Part shown: piece after piece, positions 47,059 through 56,887 of the stretch | Layout: the number at the start of each line of letters is the position of its first letter | How positions within the stretch are numbered: position 1 is the stretch's first letter | DNA from: Bacillus sp. T3 | GTDB taxonomy: Bacteria; Bacillota; Bacilli; Bacillales; Cytobacillaceae | Length of the DNA stretch: 64,000 nucleotides | Reading direction: 5' to 3' | Assembly: GCF_033449965.1 (NCBI RefSeq) | Contig: NZ_CP137761.1 | Coordinates: forward strand, 2,418,001-2,482,000 | The notes under the pieces: model-generated | Told to the model about the DNA's origin: nothing | The model's input: the letters and a program-made list of their open reading frames with translations, nothing else | Database searches by the model: none | Position numbers and translations under genes: made by a program

Positions 47059-47943
47059 ATGGGTATTGTTGAAGAAAAGCCGCTTGTTTCTATTGTATTG
47101 CCAGTAAAAAATGAAGGTGAGAACATTAAAAATACTATCAACTCTTTATTTAAAACTAAAACGGACTACCCTTACGAAATCATTGTAGTTGATGACAACT
47201 CAGAGGACGGGTGTTGTGATTATTTAAAAAAATCTCAGGATAAAAAAATCAAACTGGTTCATGCCAATAATGCAGGAGCTGCTTTAGCTAGAAACATCGG
47301 CGGTGAGCAAGCCACAGGAGAGTATGTCATATTTTGCGATTCACATTTGTTTTTTGAGGATTACTGGATGGATAGATTATTAGAACCTTTAAGATCTGGA
47401 ATCGCTGATGCAATAAATCCAGGCATTGCTAGCGCCGATAGTCCTGACAAAGTTGGATATGGTTATACATGGAATGAAAATTTAGAACCAAAGTGGAATA
47501 TTGGAAAAAGGGGACTATTTGCATCCCCACTTATAGCTTCAGGATGTTTGGCGATGAGTAAGAAAGTATTTGATGACATTGAAGGATATGAAAGAGGATT
47601 CCGGGTATGGGGCAAGAACGATGATGATATTTCTTTGAAACTATGGTTATTTGGTTACAACTGCTATGTTTTACCTGAAGTAAAAATCCGCCATATTTTT
47701 AGAAAGAAATCCCCGTTTAAGTTAACATGGAATGATATCAATTATAACTTTATGCGTATGGCTTACAGCCATTTTAACGAAGAAAGAATTGAAAAGTGTA
47801 AAAAGCTGATCAAACATTCGGACGCAGACAGAATCGTAGAAGAAGTGTTAAAAGGTGATGTTTTAGAGCAGAGGGAACGATACTTTAAAAAACGGAAGTA
47901 TGACGATGATTGGTATATGAAACGGTTTAATATTCAGTTCTAA
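47059..47943 (+). CDS. GT-A glycosyltransferase with polypeptide GalNAc-transferase (GT27)-like motifs
   Basis: 294 residues. The N-terminal GT2 fold opens VSIVLPVKNEGENIKNTINS with IIVVDDNSEDGC. The metal motif is CDSHLFFEDYW, a DSH as in animal polypeptide GalNAc-transferases rather than the common DxD. The C-terminal part, SPLIASGCLAMSKKVFDDIE, then RVWGKNDDDISLKLWLFG and VKIRHIFRKKSPF, matches the GT27 order (WGxENxExSxxxWxCGG, GHxFR, PY). AAAAGGAG precedes ATG 47059. It is divergent from the mucin-like gene, so I infer that it starts O-glycans on its Thr repeats. A mannosyl- or other GT2 activity remains possible. Confidence 0.8.
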   Translation: MGIVEEKPLVSIVLPVKNEGENIKNTINSLFKTKTDYPYEIIVVDDNSEDGCCDYLKKSQDKKIKLVHANNAGAALARNIGGEQATGEYVIFCDSHLFFEDYWMDRLLEPLRSGIADAINPGIASADSPDKVGYGYTWNENLEPKWNIGKRGLFASPLIASGCLAMSKKVFDDIEGYERGFRVWGKNDDDISLKLWLFGYNCYVLPEVKIRHIFRKKSPFKLTWNDINYNFMRMAYSHFNEERIEKCKKLIKHSDADRIVEEVLKGDVLEQRERYFKKRKYDDDWYMKRFNIQF

Positions 47944-47947
47944 AATG

Positions 47948-47978
47948 ATAACCTCTCCGAAATTAAGGAGAGGTTATT
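47948..47978 (+). terminator. Terminator after the GT27-like gene
   Basis: ATAACCTCTCC / GGAGAGGTTAT stem followed by TTCTTTT. Confidence 0.85.
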
Positions 47979-48084
47979 TCTTTTGTAAAAAAAAGAACTC
48001 AATCACATATTCCCTCCGCGAAAGCCGTTTCCAATTTCACTTTTGTCCATATTATATCTTCGAAAGAACTGAAAGGAGATTGAA

Positions 48085-49620
48085 ATGGGTGTTCCCAAAA
48101 AAACCTCAAAAGTATCTGTAATTATTCAAGCCCAAAATGAACAAGAAACAATTGGGGGACTAATCAATGAAATCAAAAGACTAAACCCTCATGAAACCAT
48201 CGTTGTGGTGAACGGCTCAACCGACGATACAGAAAAAATTGCAAAAAATCTTGATTGCAATGTCATAATTTTTTCTGAAGCATTAGGGATCAATGTAGGC
48301 AAGTCAATAGGCGCATTAAAAGCCGAAGGAGACATACTTCTTTTTTTGGATGGTGATATGGTAATAAAGGCTGAAAAATTAAAACCCTTTATTACCGCAA
48401 TAGAAAATGGTAATGATGTTGCATTAAACGATTTAAATATTTTGATTAGAAAAAAGAGAATTTTTACAACTTCTCTTTGTAAGGTTGCCTTGAATACTTT
48501 ACTGAAAAGGAGAGACCTGCTTGTCAACTCCTTTGTTGCGATACCAAATGCAATTAGCAAGGCAGCCCTCCGCAAAATTGGCTGGTGGAATTTAACTGAC
48601 CCGCCAACAACTCAAGCGATGGCGGTTCTTCACAATTTAAAAATAACTATACCAACAAAAATAAATGTAGTCGGACTTAACCCGATCAGGAAAGAAACAC
48701 ATAAAACAAGAGAAAGAAATTCACCCTATATGAAATCAACAAGCCGAATAGTAGGAGATCACATATCAGCTCTAAACCTGCTTATTAACGAAAGAGGGAA
48801 AAGAGGTGGCTTTACGGGAGAGAGAGATTTTACTGTCTTAAAAAAGGTGAACTCTTATCCATTCCAATTTGAAAAACACTCTAAAGTAAAACGAAGTGCA
48901 GTAATCTCAGTAGATTCGAAAAAGAAAAACTTAGAGTCAAACATCCGGCAATTACTTCATGCAAATGTGGAAGACATTGTCCTACTTATTGAAAAGAATA
49001 ATTTGGATTCAATAAATAAGTATACAGAAATGGAACAAGTTACTCTGGTTGAACTTCCTGAGACATACCAGCCGTTCATGTCAAGGGTTTTAGGTGCCAA
49101 TAACGCCACTGGTGAAAACATTCTATTCATAGAAAGCGATAAGCCTATAACGTCCTGGGAGGTATTGAATTTTTATACTGAAGCAGAAAAAGGAGTCGGT
49201 ATTGTTTTAAATAAAGACTCCCATTTCCTTGAATCGATGTATCCTATATGTCAACAAACCATCATTAAATGTTTTCTAAATACGATTATAAAAAAGCCTT
49301 CCTTTTTAAATAATTCTCTATACAGCACACCTCATGTTTTGAACAGAAAAGTACTCGAACAGATTGGAACTGAATCTCTTATGATTCCAGCGTTGGCTTA
49401 TACAAAGGCAATAACTGCAGGTTATACAATTTCAGCACCTTATGCGATAGGGGAAGAGGGGATTCAATTGGATGATGATTTAGTACTCGGTGATCATCTG
49501 GAGGCTATTAAATATTACCTATCAAAAGCGGGCATAAGGGGTGGCTTTAATGACGGTGGGAAAAACCGTAAATTGTTGGAGCAATTAAAAATTGAAGAAG
49601 GAGATCTTGATGTTGAGTAA
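48085..49620 (+). CDS. Double-domain GT2 glycosyltransferase
   Basis: 511 residues. The first GT2 domain is clear: VSVIIQAQNEQETIGGLINE, TIVVVNGSTDDTEKIAK and LLFLDGDMVIK (DxD). A second, degenerate GT2-like half follows after about residue 270 (AVISVDSKKKNLESNIRQLL, then GENILFIESDKPITSW). No membrane helix is predicted. A GAAAGGAG site precedes the ATG. The stop overlaps the start of the dehydrogenase gene, so both are coupled. The substrate is unknown. Confidence 0.8.
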   Translation: MGVPKKTSKVSVIIQAQNEQETIGGLINEIKRLNPHETIVVVNGSTDDTEKIAKNLDCNVIIFSEALGINVGKSIGALKAEGDILLFLDGDMVIKAEKLKPFITAIENGNDVALNDLNILIRKKRIFTTSLCKVALNTLLKRRDLLVNSFVAIPNAISKAALRKIGWWNLTDPPTTQAMAVLHNLKITIPTKINVVGLNPIRKETHKTRERNSPYMKSTSRIVGDHISALNLLINERGKRGGFTGERDFTVLKKVNSYPFQFEKHSKVKRSAVISVDSKKKNLESNIRQLLHANVEDIVLLIEKNNLDSINKYTEMEQVTLVELPETYQPFMSRVLGANNATGENILFIESDKPITSWEVLNFYTEAEKGVGIVLNKDSHFLESMYPICQQTIIKCFLNTIIKKPSFLNNSLYSTPHVLNRKVLEQIGTESLMIPALAYTKAITAGYTISAPYAIGEEGIQLDDDLVLGDHLEAIKYYLSKAGIRGGFNDGGKNRKLLEQLKIEEGDLDVE

Positions 49621-50875
49621 AATTGCTATTATTGGGTTGGGGTATGTGGGTCTTCCACTTGCCCAATTATTTTTACAAAATCATCACACTGTCTACGGTA
49701 TAGATTATGATGTAAAAAAGATTGAATCAATTAATAAAGGGAAAAGTTATTTAAGTGATTTCCAAGATGAAGATATTGAAGGAATGGTTCAGACCGGAAA
49801 TTTTCAAGCAGGAAATTCTTATGAGGTAATTTCAAAGGCCGAAGTAATCATTCTTTGCGTTCCAACACCTTTATCAGAAGATGAAACACCAGATATTTCC
49901 TACATTAAAAACGCTATATACAAATCACTTCCATTTTTAAAGGAGGGACAATTAGTTATTCTCGAAAGTTCTACTTATCCTGGAACAACCGAAGAAATCA
50001 TTGTTCCTTTAATCAGCCAAAACAAGGAATTTTCTATTGGTAAAGATTTTCATATCGCTTACTCACCAGAAAGAATTGACCCTGGTCAGAAGCAATTTGG
50101 TTTAGAGGATATCCCTAAAATAGTGGGAGGGGTCACTCAAAAATGTACAGAGAGAGCCAAAAGTATCTATGAAACTATTTTTAAAAGTGTTGTAACCGTT
50201 TCATCCCCTAAAGTTGCGGAAATGAGTAAGCTCGTTGAGAATACCCAGAGACTTATTAACATTTCTTTTATGAATGAGCTGGCAATCTTTTGCGACGAAA
50301 TGGATATCAATCTTTGGGAAGTTATCAATGCTTGCAGTACAAAACCATTTGGCTTCACTCCATATTTTCCTGGACCAGGAATTGGTGGGCATTGTATTCC
50401 AGTAGATCCACTCTATTTATTATGGAAAGCCGAAAAACATCATTTCGAATTGACATCCATTAAAGTTGCTCATGAAACAAATCAAAAAATGCCTCAATTT
50501 GTTGTAGAAAAAATTGCAAAACACATTAAAAAACCATTATCAACTGCCAATATATTTGTCATTGGCGTCACGTATAAAAAAGACGTAAATGATGTACGAG
50601 AATCAAAAGCACTAGATATTCTGACAAGCTTGGTGGAACTGGGATCGAAAGTTGATTACCATGATCCATTTATACCCCAAATATCTATTAAGGATTCAGA
50701 ACTCCAATCCATACCCTTATCTACTGAAAAACTCCGAGCAGCTGATTGCACATTAATCCTTACTGATCACTCCAATATTGATTATGACATGATTTTAGAA
50801 AAATCGAATCTAATCATCGACACAAGAAATGCAATGAAAAATAAAAAGCACCTTGGAAAGGTTGTTTTATTGTAA
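49610..50875 (+). CDS. Nucleotide-sugar 6-dehydrogenase (WbpA-like)
   Basis: About 421 residues; NAD loop IGLGYVGLPLAQ, then ESSTYPGTTEE, YSPERIDPGQ and the catalytic Cys in GPGIGGHCIPVDP. Features place it with UDP-GlcNAc/UDP-HexNAc 6-dehydrogenases (WbpA), though UDP-glucose is possible. It converts the C6 hydroxyl to a carboxylate, giving a uronate for the epimerase at 43-44 kb. ATG 49610 has GAAGGAG upstream; the frame opens earlier at 49592. It overlaps the previous gene and is ended by a hairpin. Confidence 0.88.
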   Translation: MLSKIAIIGLGYVGLPLAQLFLQNHHTVYGIDYDVKKIESINKGKSYLSDFQDEDIEGMVQTGNFQAGNSYEVISKAEVIILCVPTPLSEDETPDISYIKNAIYKSLPFLKEGQLVILESSTYPGTTEEIIVPLISQNKEFSIGKDFHIAYSPERIDPGQKQFGLEDIPKIVGGVTQKCTERAKSIYETIFKSVVTVSSPKVAEMSKLVENTQRLINISFMNELAIFCDEMDINLWEVINACSTKPFGFTPYFPGPGIGGHCIPVDPLYLLWKAEKHHFELTSIKVAHETNQKMPQFVVEKIAKHIKKPLSTANIFVIGVTYKKDVNDVRESKALDILTSLVELGSKVDYHDPFIPQISIKDSELQSIPLSTEKLRAADCTLILTDHSNIDYDMILEKSNLIIDTRNAMKNKKHLGKVVLL

Positions 50876-50963
50876 TTTTGGTTCATATGAGAGGTACTGA
50901 CTGGACAAAAGCACGTAACTTTGGCATAGAGGATCGCAATAATATTGAGGAATATTCATTCAA

Positions 50964-50994
50964 AGAGAGGGGAGGGTTTAGAACCTCTCTTTTT
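50964..50994 (+). terminator. Terminator after the dehydrogenase
   Basis: AGAGAGG / CCTCTCT stem followed by TTTTAT. Confidence 0.8.
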
Positions 50995-51559
50995 ATAGTA
51001 AAAATTCTTTACCTTCCATTCTCAAGTGGGTTAAAAACTGCATTTGAGAACGAATATTCCTATAATAAGTTTAGATGACATATAATTAGGTAGGTATTAA
51101 GGAGAAACGAAACCTAGAAATTTCAGAAATATTAGGCTGTATTCAGAAGGAATAAGGTACGGAAGAGATTGCTCTTTTAGAAATTTTTTAACATTCAAAC
51201 AAGAAAATTTAGAAATAGAAAAACTAGTTGACTCACATCATAAAACTAAAAAACCTGGTGTAATGGTGAGAAAGCAAATGTTTTTAGAAATCGTAATGTA
51301 GTCGAAGTTTGTGCATCAGTGGGAATCACTTTATAAACGTTTCAAAAATGGTTAAAAAACTAATTTAAAATAGGTGAAGATAAGTGAACAACATATATAA
51401 GATAAAAATCGTTTTTTAAGTTTACATAATATCTATTTAAGGAAGTTAAATATAAAACCGATTTAATATCTCAATTCCTAAGAATACTTAAGAAATTGAG
51501 ACAGAAACGAAATTTTTAGTTTAAAAAATATTTATCCATTAGATTACTTATGTACATAT
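50995..51559. other. AT-rich gene-poor gap with decayed coding remnants
   Basis: About 560 bases without an intact gene, apart from a decayed HTH remnant described separately (51265-51363). Several stops break every frame. Confidence 0.5.
51265..51363 (+). pseudogene. Helix-turn-helix (transposase-like) remnant
   Basis: One frame reads VVEVCASVGITL, a stop, then TFQKWLKN, which resembles the recognition helix of an IS3-type OrfA or a similar HTH protein. The stop and the lack of flanking coding sequence mark it as a relic. Confidence 0.3.
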
Positions 51560-51606
51560 AAACCGCGCGAACATGAACTTTTAGTCCGTGCGGTTTAATT
51601 TTTTTC
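51560..51606 (+). terminator. Terminator-like hairpin
   Basis: AAACCGC / GCGGTTT stem followed by TAATTTTTTT. No intact gene directly precedes it on this strand. Confidence 0.5.
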
Positions 51607-51635
51607 ACACAAATCACTTTCAAATGTTCGCTGTC

Positions 51636-52361
51636 TTATTTTGGTTTCACTTGCTTTACAATGGTATTTTGCAATTCCCAATGATGATTAGACCATTTCC
51701 AGGTTGAATCTACATACCCAATCATTTCATCATTATAACCATCACTAATTAATTGTCTTCCTTTAAGACCAATTGACAAATCCCTTAATCTTACTGGTTT
51801 TAACGTTTTTAGACCACTTACCATTAATTCAGTTGGTTCATTCAACATTCCATTTTGATAAATTCCTTGCTGATCATATCGCTTTTTTTGTTTGTTTAAA
51901 TCTATTACAAACGTTTGACCTGTTTGATTGATTTGAACTGATGCTTTATATCCATTCTTAAATTGTGCTGTTACCGGTAATTCTTCCGGCACAATCATCC
52001 TGCTTAGGTTTTCATCTTTTAATGTATATATAATATAAGTTGCTGCTTTGTCGTCATCCTTGCTAGAAATGTATATAAAAATGTCTTTTATTGAATCCTG
52101 ATTCATGTCTTTAAATATTATCTTTGGCTCTATCCCTTTTGGTAAAGGAATTTGATAGCTTTTTTTTGAGACAATAACCATTTCCAGCCGATCATTTTCT
52201 TTTTTAATTAACTGAATTTTCTCTAAATGACGATCACCAGTAAGCTCAGTCCTATATGTTGCTATACTACCCAGTCCTTTATCCTTTGCGTACACACCGG
52301 ATGTCGAAATAAGACAAAGTAAAAGGCTGACGTTAATAAAAAAAATCAGATGTTTCCTCAT
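51636..52361 (-). CDS. Secreted hypothetical protein
   Basis: 241 residues with a Sec signal (HLIFFINVSLLLCLISTSGVYA, cleavage after AYA-like VYA). The mature part carries an FG-GAP-like calcium loop (FKDMNQDSIKDIFIYISS), then beta strands. This design is common among Bacillus secreted or spore-associated proteins with no known role. It lies downstream of parC on the same strand, but a terminator separates them. Confidence 0.65.
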   Translation of the reverse strand: MRKHLIFFINVSLLLCLISTSGVYAKDKGLGSIATYRTELTGDRHLEKIQLIKKENDRLEMVIVSKKSYQIPLPKGIEPKIIFKDMNQDSIKDIFIYISSKDDDKAATYIIYTLKDENLSRMIVPEELPVTAQFKNGYKASVQINQTGQTFVIDLNKQKKRYDQQGIYQNGMLNEPTELMVSGLKTLKPVRLRDLSIGLKGRQLISDGYNDEMIGYVDSTWKWSNHHWELQNTIVKQVKPK

Positions 52362-52438
52362 TGGATATCACCTTCCCTACTCGTAATGTATCCAACATCA
52401 GGAAAATAATGCAAAAACTAAAGCTTATATGTAAAAAA

Positions 52439-52471
52439 ATAACACCTCATATCAACTTATATGAGGTGTTA
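52439..52471 (-). terminator. Terminator of parE-parC
   Basis: AACACCTCATAT / ATATGAGGTGTT stem followed by a T tract on the minus strand. Confidence 0.88.
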
Positions 52472-52484
52472 CACGTTTTAGGTT

Positions 52485-54911
52485 TTAAGACTCTGATTTT
52501 TCCTTATAAAGTCTGACTAATTTTCCATTATCTGATTCATCCATAAAGAAAGACCCATTTTGATATCGATCATTAAATCGTATATCAGCACATAGAATCG
52601 ATTCTGTTTGTCCTTTTTCGGATTCGATGTGAACAATATCTGGATTATGAACCGTTTCAAATCCAATCACACGATGTGGATTTGACTTAAGCTCTCTCAG
52701 TACAACTACGCCACGTTTTGCACGTGAAGATAATTCGAATTCATTTAACTTCATTTTTTTCACAGCTCCACGTTGCGTTGCGATCACAATAGACTCCGTG
52801 TGCTCCGGTTCAACCAATTTTCCGCCGATTACGTAATCCCCATCTTTTAAGTTCATACCTTTCACACCAGCTGCACGGGCTCCAACAATACTAATTTCCT
52901 CTTCATTAAACCACAAGGCGTAGCCATAATGTGACATTAGGAACAATTCCATCTTACCTTCTGTGAGATGGACGTCAATGACCTCATCATCCCCCTTTAG
53001 ATTAACGGCTACAAGTGGTTTTGAATAACGTTGTGCTTTATAATGATTTAACTCGGTCTTTTTAACCATCCCATTTTTGGTAACAAACAATAGATATTGG
53101 TTTGGATTAAAATCCTTAATCGGTAATGCTCTAATAATCGATTCATCTCGATCAATTGGGATAATGTTTGCAATATGCTGTCCCATGTCTTTCCAGCGAA
53201 TGTCCGGCAATTCATGAACAGGACAATATAAGTAGTTTCCTTTATTCGTAAACAACAGCAATACATCGGTTGTGTTCATATCAAGCTTTGCCAATAATCG
53301 ATCAGAATCCTTAATCGCGAAATCCTGTCCGTTTGATGCGGCGAAAGACCGTTGGCTAGTACGCTTTACATAACCATGCTCCGTTACCGTCACGATAACA
53401 TCTTCGTTAGCAATCATAACCTCAAGATTAATTTTAATTTCTTCTATTTCAGCTTGTACAATACTACGACGTTCGTCTGTAAATTTCTTTTTCACTTCTT
53501 TTAATTCTTTTTTTATTACATTAAGGAGCTTTTGTTCGCTTCCTAAAATGGCGGTGAGTTCTTCAATTTTTTTCGCTAGTTCCTCTGCTTCATTCCGTAA
53601 AGCAGTGATATCTGTGTTCGTTAACCGATATAGCTGCAAGGATACAATCGCTTCTGCTTGCGCCTCAGTAAATTGAAATCTAGCAATCAAGTTATCCTTC
53701 GCATCTCGTTTATCCTTTGAAGCTCTAATTGTGGCAATCACTTCATCGAGAATGGAAAGAGCTTTCATTAGACCTTCAACAATGTGCTGCCGTTCACTTG
53801 CTTTTCTTAGCTCATATTGTGAACGTCTCGTAACAACTTCCTTTTGATGTTCAATATAAGCTGAAAGAAGCTCTCTCACACCCAATTGCTTCGGACGCTT
53901 GTTATGAATGGCAACCATATTAAAGTTATAGGTCACTTGAAGATCACTATTTTTATATAAATAATTTAAGACACCCTCTGCATCAGCGTCCTTCTTCAAT
54001 TCAACAACAATTCTTAAACCCGTTCGATCCGTTTCATCGCGAACTTCAGAAATACCCTCTAGCTTTCGATCTAAACGAAACTCATCCATCTTTTTAACTA
54101 AGTTCGCTTTGTTCACTTCAAACGGAATTTCAGTAATGACAATTTGCTGTTTACCGCCACGAATGGTTTCGATTTCCGACTTACAGCGGATAATAATTTT
54201 CCCTTTACCTGTCTCATAAGCCTTTTTAATTCCCTCAACACCCTGAATGATCCCGCCAGTAGGGAAATCTGGCCCCTTCATGACGGTCATAATTTCATCA
54301 ACTGTCACATCAGGTTTGTCCATTTTCATAATGACGGCGTCAATTACTTCTCCTAAATGGTGTGGTGGAATTTCAGTCGCATATCCAGCAGAAATTCCTG
54401 TCGATCCGTTAACCAACAGGTTTGGAAAGCGTGCTGGAAGAACGGTTGGTTCCATTGAAGTATCGTCAAAGTTTGGTACAAACTCTACCGTCTCTTTATC
54501 GATATCTCTTAAAAGCTCTGTAGCAATCGCCGAAAGTCTCGCTTCAGTATAACGCATTGCCGCTGGAGGGTCTCCATCCACACTACCGTTATTCCCATGC
54601 ATTTCAACTAGAACATTGCGAACCTTCCAATCCTGGCTCATTCGGACCATGGCTTCATAAACGGAAGAATCACCATGGGGATGATAGTTACCAATTACAT
54701 TCCCGACCGTTTTAGCTGATTTTCGGAACCCTTTGTCATGCGTATTCCCTTCAACATGCATCGCAAATAAAATACGGCGTTGAACTGGTTTTAATCCATC
54801 ACGAGCATCAGGTAATGCCCGTTCCTGAATAATATATTTACTATAACGGCCGAAGCGGTCACCTAGAACCTCTTCAAGAGGAAGATCGCGGAATTTTTCT
54901 ACTTGACTCAT
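52485..54911 (-). CDS. parC: DNA topoisomerase IV subunit A
   Basis: 808 residues, full length (GrlA type). It cuts and rejoins DNA for chromosome decatenation with ParE. The N-terminal region (FRDLPLEEVLGDRFGRYSKY) is followed by the quinolone region HPHGDSSVYEAM and the catalytic Tyr in AMRYTEARL. The C-terminal half forms the DNA-wrapping beta-pinwheel (repeats near GYVKRTSQR, NGMVKKTEL, GAVKKMKL). It overlaps parE by four bases (ATGA). Confidence 0.96.
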   Translation of the reverse strand: MSQVEKFRDLPLEEVLGDRFGRYSKYIIQERALPDARDGLKPVQRRILFAMHVEGNTHDKGFRKSAKTVGNVIGNYHPHGDSSVYEAMVRMSQDWKVRNVLVEMHGNNGSVDGDPPAAMRYTEARLSAIATELLRDIDKETVEFVPNFDDTSMEPTVLPARFPNLLVNGSTGISAGYATEIPPHHLGEVIDAVIMKMDKPDVTVDEIMTVMKGPDFPTGGIIQGVEGIKKAYETGKGKIIIRCKSEIETIRGGKQQIVITEIPFEVNKANLVKKMDEFRLDRKLEGISEVRDETDRTGLRIVVELKKDADAEGVLNYLYKNSDLQVTYNFNMVAIHNKRPKQLGVRELLSAYIEHQKEVVTRRSQYELRKASERQHIVEGLMKALSILDEVIATIRASKDKRDAKDNLIARFQFTEAQAEAIVSLQLYRLTNTDITALRNEAEELAKKIEELTAILGSEQKLLNVIKKELKEVKKKFTDERRSIVQAEIEEIKINLEVMIANEDVIVTVTEHGYVKRTSQRSFAASNGQDFAIKDSDRLLAKLDMNTTDVLLLFTNKGNYLYCPVHELPDIRWKDMGQHIANIIPIDRDESIIRALPIKDFNPNQYLLFVTKNGMVKKTELNHYKAQRYSKPLVAVNLKGDDEVIDVHLTEGKMELFLMSHYGYALWFNEEEISIVGARAAGVKGMNLKDGDYVIGGKLVEPEHTESIVIATQRGAVKKMKLNEFELSSRAKRGVVVLRELKSNPHRVIGFETVHNPDIVHIESEKGQTESILCADIRFNDRYQNGSFFMDESDNGKLVRLYKEKSES

Positions 54912-56887
54912 CCTTCAGTCTCCTCCTCTGCTACACTGATATTCTCATTTTCAAGAATGTTACCATCCTCTTCTAAACCGAAAGCCACATTCGATTCAAT
55001 CCATTTTCTTCTCGGTTCTACTTTATCACCCATTAACGTTGTGACACGACGTTCCGCTCTGGCTGCATCATCAATGCGAACGCGAATGAGTGTTCGGGTA
55101 TCAGGATTCATCGTCGTATCCCATAGCTGATCGGCGTTCATTTCACCAAGCCCTTTATAACGCTGAATCATGTAACCACGGCCAATCTTTTTCATTGCAT
55201 CCTGAAGGTCATCATCACTCCAAGCATACTCAATGACTTCCTTTTTTCCTGCTCCTTTACTCACTTTATATAAAGGTGGCAGCGCAATGAAAATCTTGCC
55301 TTTTTCGATTAATGGCTTCATATATCGATAAAAGAAGGTTAATAGAAGAACCTGAATATGCGCGCCATCTGTGTCCGCATCGGTCATGATGACGACCTTA
55401 TCGTAATTGATATCCTCTATGCTAAAATCAGAGCCAACACCACCGCCAATCGCGTGGATGATGGTATTTATTTCTTCGTTTTTAAAAATATCGGATAGCT
55501 TTGCCTTCTCCGTATTAATAACCTTACCTCTTAATGGCAGGACGGCTTGAAAGCGCCGATCGCGCCCCTGTTTTGCAGAGCCACCTGCGGAATCTCCCTC
55601 AACTAAATATAGTTCATTTTTTTGGGGATTACGGGACTGTGCTGGAGTTAATTTACCAGAAAGGACCGCTTCAGAGCGTTTTTTCTTTTTCCCACTTCTT
55701 GCTTCTTCACGTGCTTTACGTGCAGCTTCACGTGCCTGATAAGCCTTTACTGATTTTTTTATCAAAAGGGAACTAATATCGGGGTTTTCTTCAAGAAAAT
55801 AGGAGAGATGTTCCGATACCACCGCGTCTACTGCAGAACGAGCTTCACTTGTTCCAAGCTTACCTTTTGTTTGTCCTTCGAATTGCAATAATTCTTCTGG
55901 AATCCGCACGGAAATAATCGCTGATAAGCCTTCACGAATATCCGCACCATCGAGATTTTTATCCTTTTCCTTTAACAATCCTACCTTGCGAGCATAATCA
56001 TTGAAAATCCGAGTCATCGCTGTTTTTGATCCAGCTTCATGGGTACCACCGTCTTTTGTTCGAACATTATTAACAAAGGATAGTACATTTTCAGAATATC
56101 CATCGTTAAATTGAAACGAAAAATCGACTTCAATCCCGTTCTGTATGCCTTCAAAGCTAACAACAGGGTGAAGGACATCCTTTTCCTCGTTTAAATATTC
56201 AACAAATGCTTCGATTCCGTTCTCATAATGAAAAACCTCTTGAACATCGTTCCGTTCATCAATCATTTCAATTTTCATGCCTTTTAACAAAAAGGCGGAT
56301 TCACGCAATCGTTCACATAACGTTTCATAATTGTACGTAGTTGTTGAAAAGATGGTTGGATCGGGTTTGAAATGGATGGTCGTACCTGTTTGGTTTGTTT
56401 TCCCGATTTTCTCCAGTGTTGTGACTGGTTTTCCTCCATTTTCAAAACGCTGCTCATAAATAAATCCATCACGTTTAATCGTGACGATGAGCCATTCTGA
56501 TAAGGCGTTTACGACGGATGCACCTACACCATGCAAGCCACCGCTCGTTTTATACCCACCTTGACCAAATTTCCCACCTGCATGGAGGACAGTAAGAATG
56601 ACCTCAGGGGTTGGTTTTCCGAGCTTATGCATCCCAGTTGGCATGCCTCGTCCTTTATCCTGGACACTAATTGAATTATTTTTATGGATTTTTACAATGA
56701 TATGATTTCCGAAACCTGATAATGCTTCATCAACAGAGTTATCTACTATTTCATATACGAGGTGGTGAAGACCGCGGGCATCGGTGCTGCCAATGTACAT
56801 TCCAGGCCTTTTCCGAACTGCCTCGAGCCCCTCGAGCACCTGGATGGCGTCATCATTGTAATCAAATACTTGCTGGTTCCTTGCCAC
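54908..56887 (-). CDS. parE: DNA topoisomerase IV subunit B
   Basis: ATPase subunit of about 659 residues. GHKL motifs are visible: EIVDNSVDEALSG, DKGRGMPTG and GLHGVGASVVNALS; the TOPRIM domain has EGDSAGGSA and DADTDGAHI. I prefer GTG 56887, which follows AAAGGGG at a proper distance and starts ARNQQVFDYNDDAIQVLEG; the frame is open to 56953. A LexA-like box lies about 140 bases upstream. Order yneT-parE-parC matches B. subtilis. Confidence 0.95.
   Translation of the reverse strand: MARNQQVFDYNDDAIQVLEGLEAVRKRPGMYIGSTDARGLHHLVYEIVDNSVDEALSGFGNHIIVKIHKNNSISVQDKGRGMPTGMHKLGKPTPEVILTVLHAGGKFGQGGYKTSGGLHGVGASVVNALSEWLIVTIKRDGFIYEQRFENGGKPVTTLEKIGKTNQTGTTIHFKPDPTIFSTTTYNYETLCERLRESAFLLKGMKIEMIDERNDVQEVFHYENGIEAFVEYLNEEKDVLHPVVSFEGIQNGIEVDFSFQFNDGYSENVLSFVNNVRTKDGGTHEAGSKTAMTRIFNDYARKVGLLKEKDKNLDGADIREGLSAIISVRIPEELLQFEGQTKGKLGTSEARSAVDAVVSEHLSYFLEENPDISSLLIKKSVKAYQAREAARKAREEARSGKKKKRSEAVLSGKLTPAQSRNPQKNELYLVEGDSAGGSAKQGRDRRFQAVLPLRGKVINTEKAKLSDIFKNEEINTIIHAIGGGVGSDFSIEDINYDKVVIMTDADTDGAHIQVLLLTFFYRYMKPLIEKGKIFIALPPLYKVSKGAGKKEVIEYAWSDDDLQDAMKKIGRGYMIQRYKGLGEMNADQLWDTTMNPDTRTLIRVRIDDAARAERRVTTLMGDKVEPRRKWIESNVAFGLEEDGNILENENISVAEEETEG

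Noticed and set aside
38610..50875. Conventional capsule or exopolysaccharide operon
   Set aside because: No flippase, polymerase, chain-length regulator or initiating membrane sugar transferase is encoded, so a protein-glycan role fits better.
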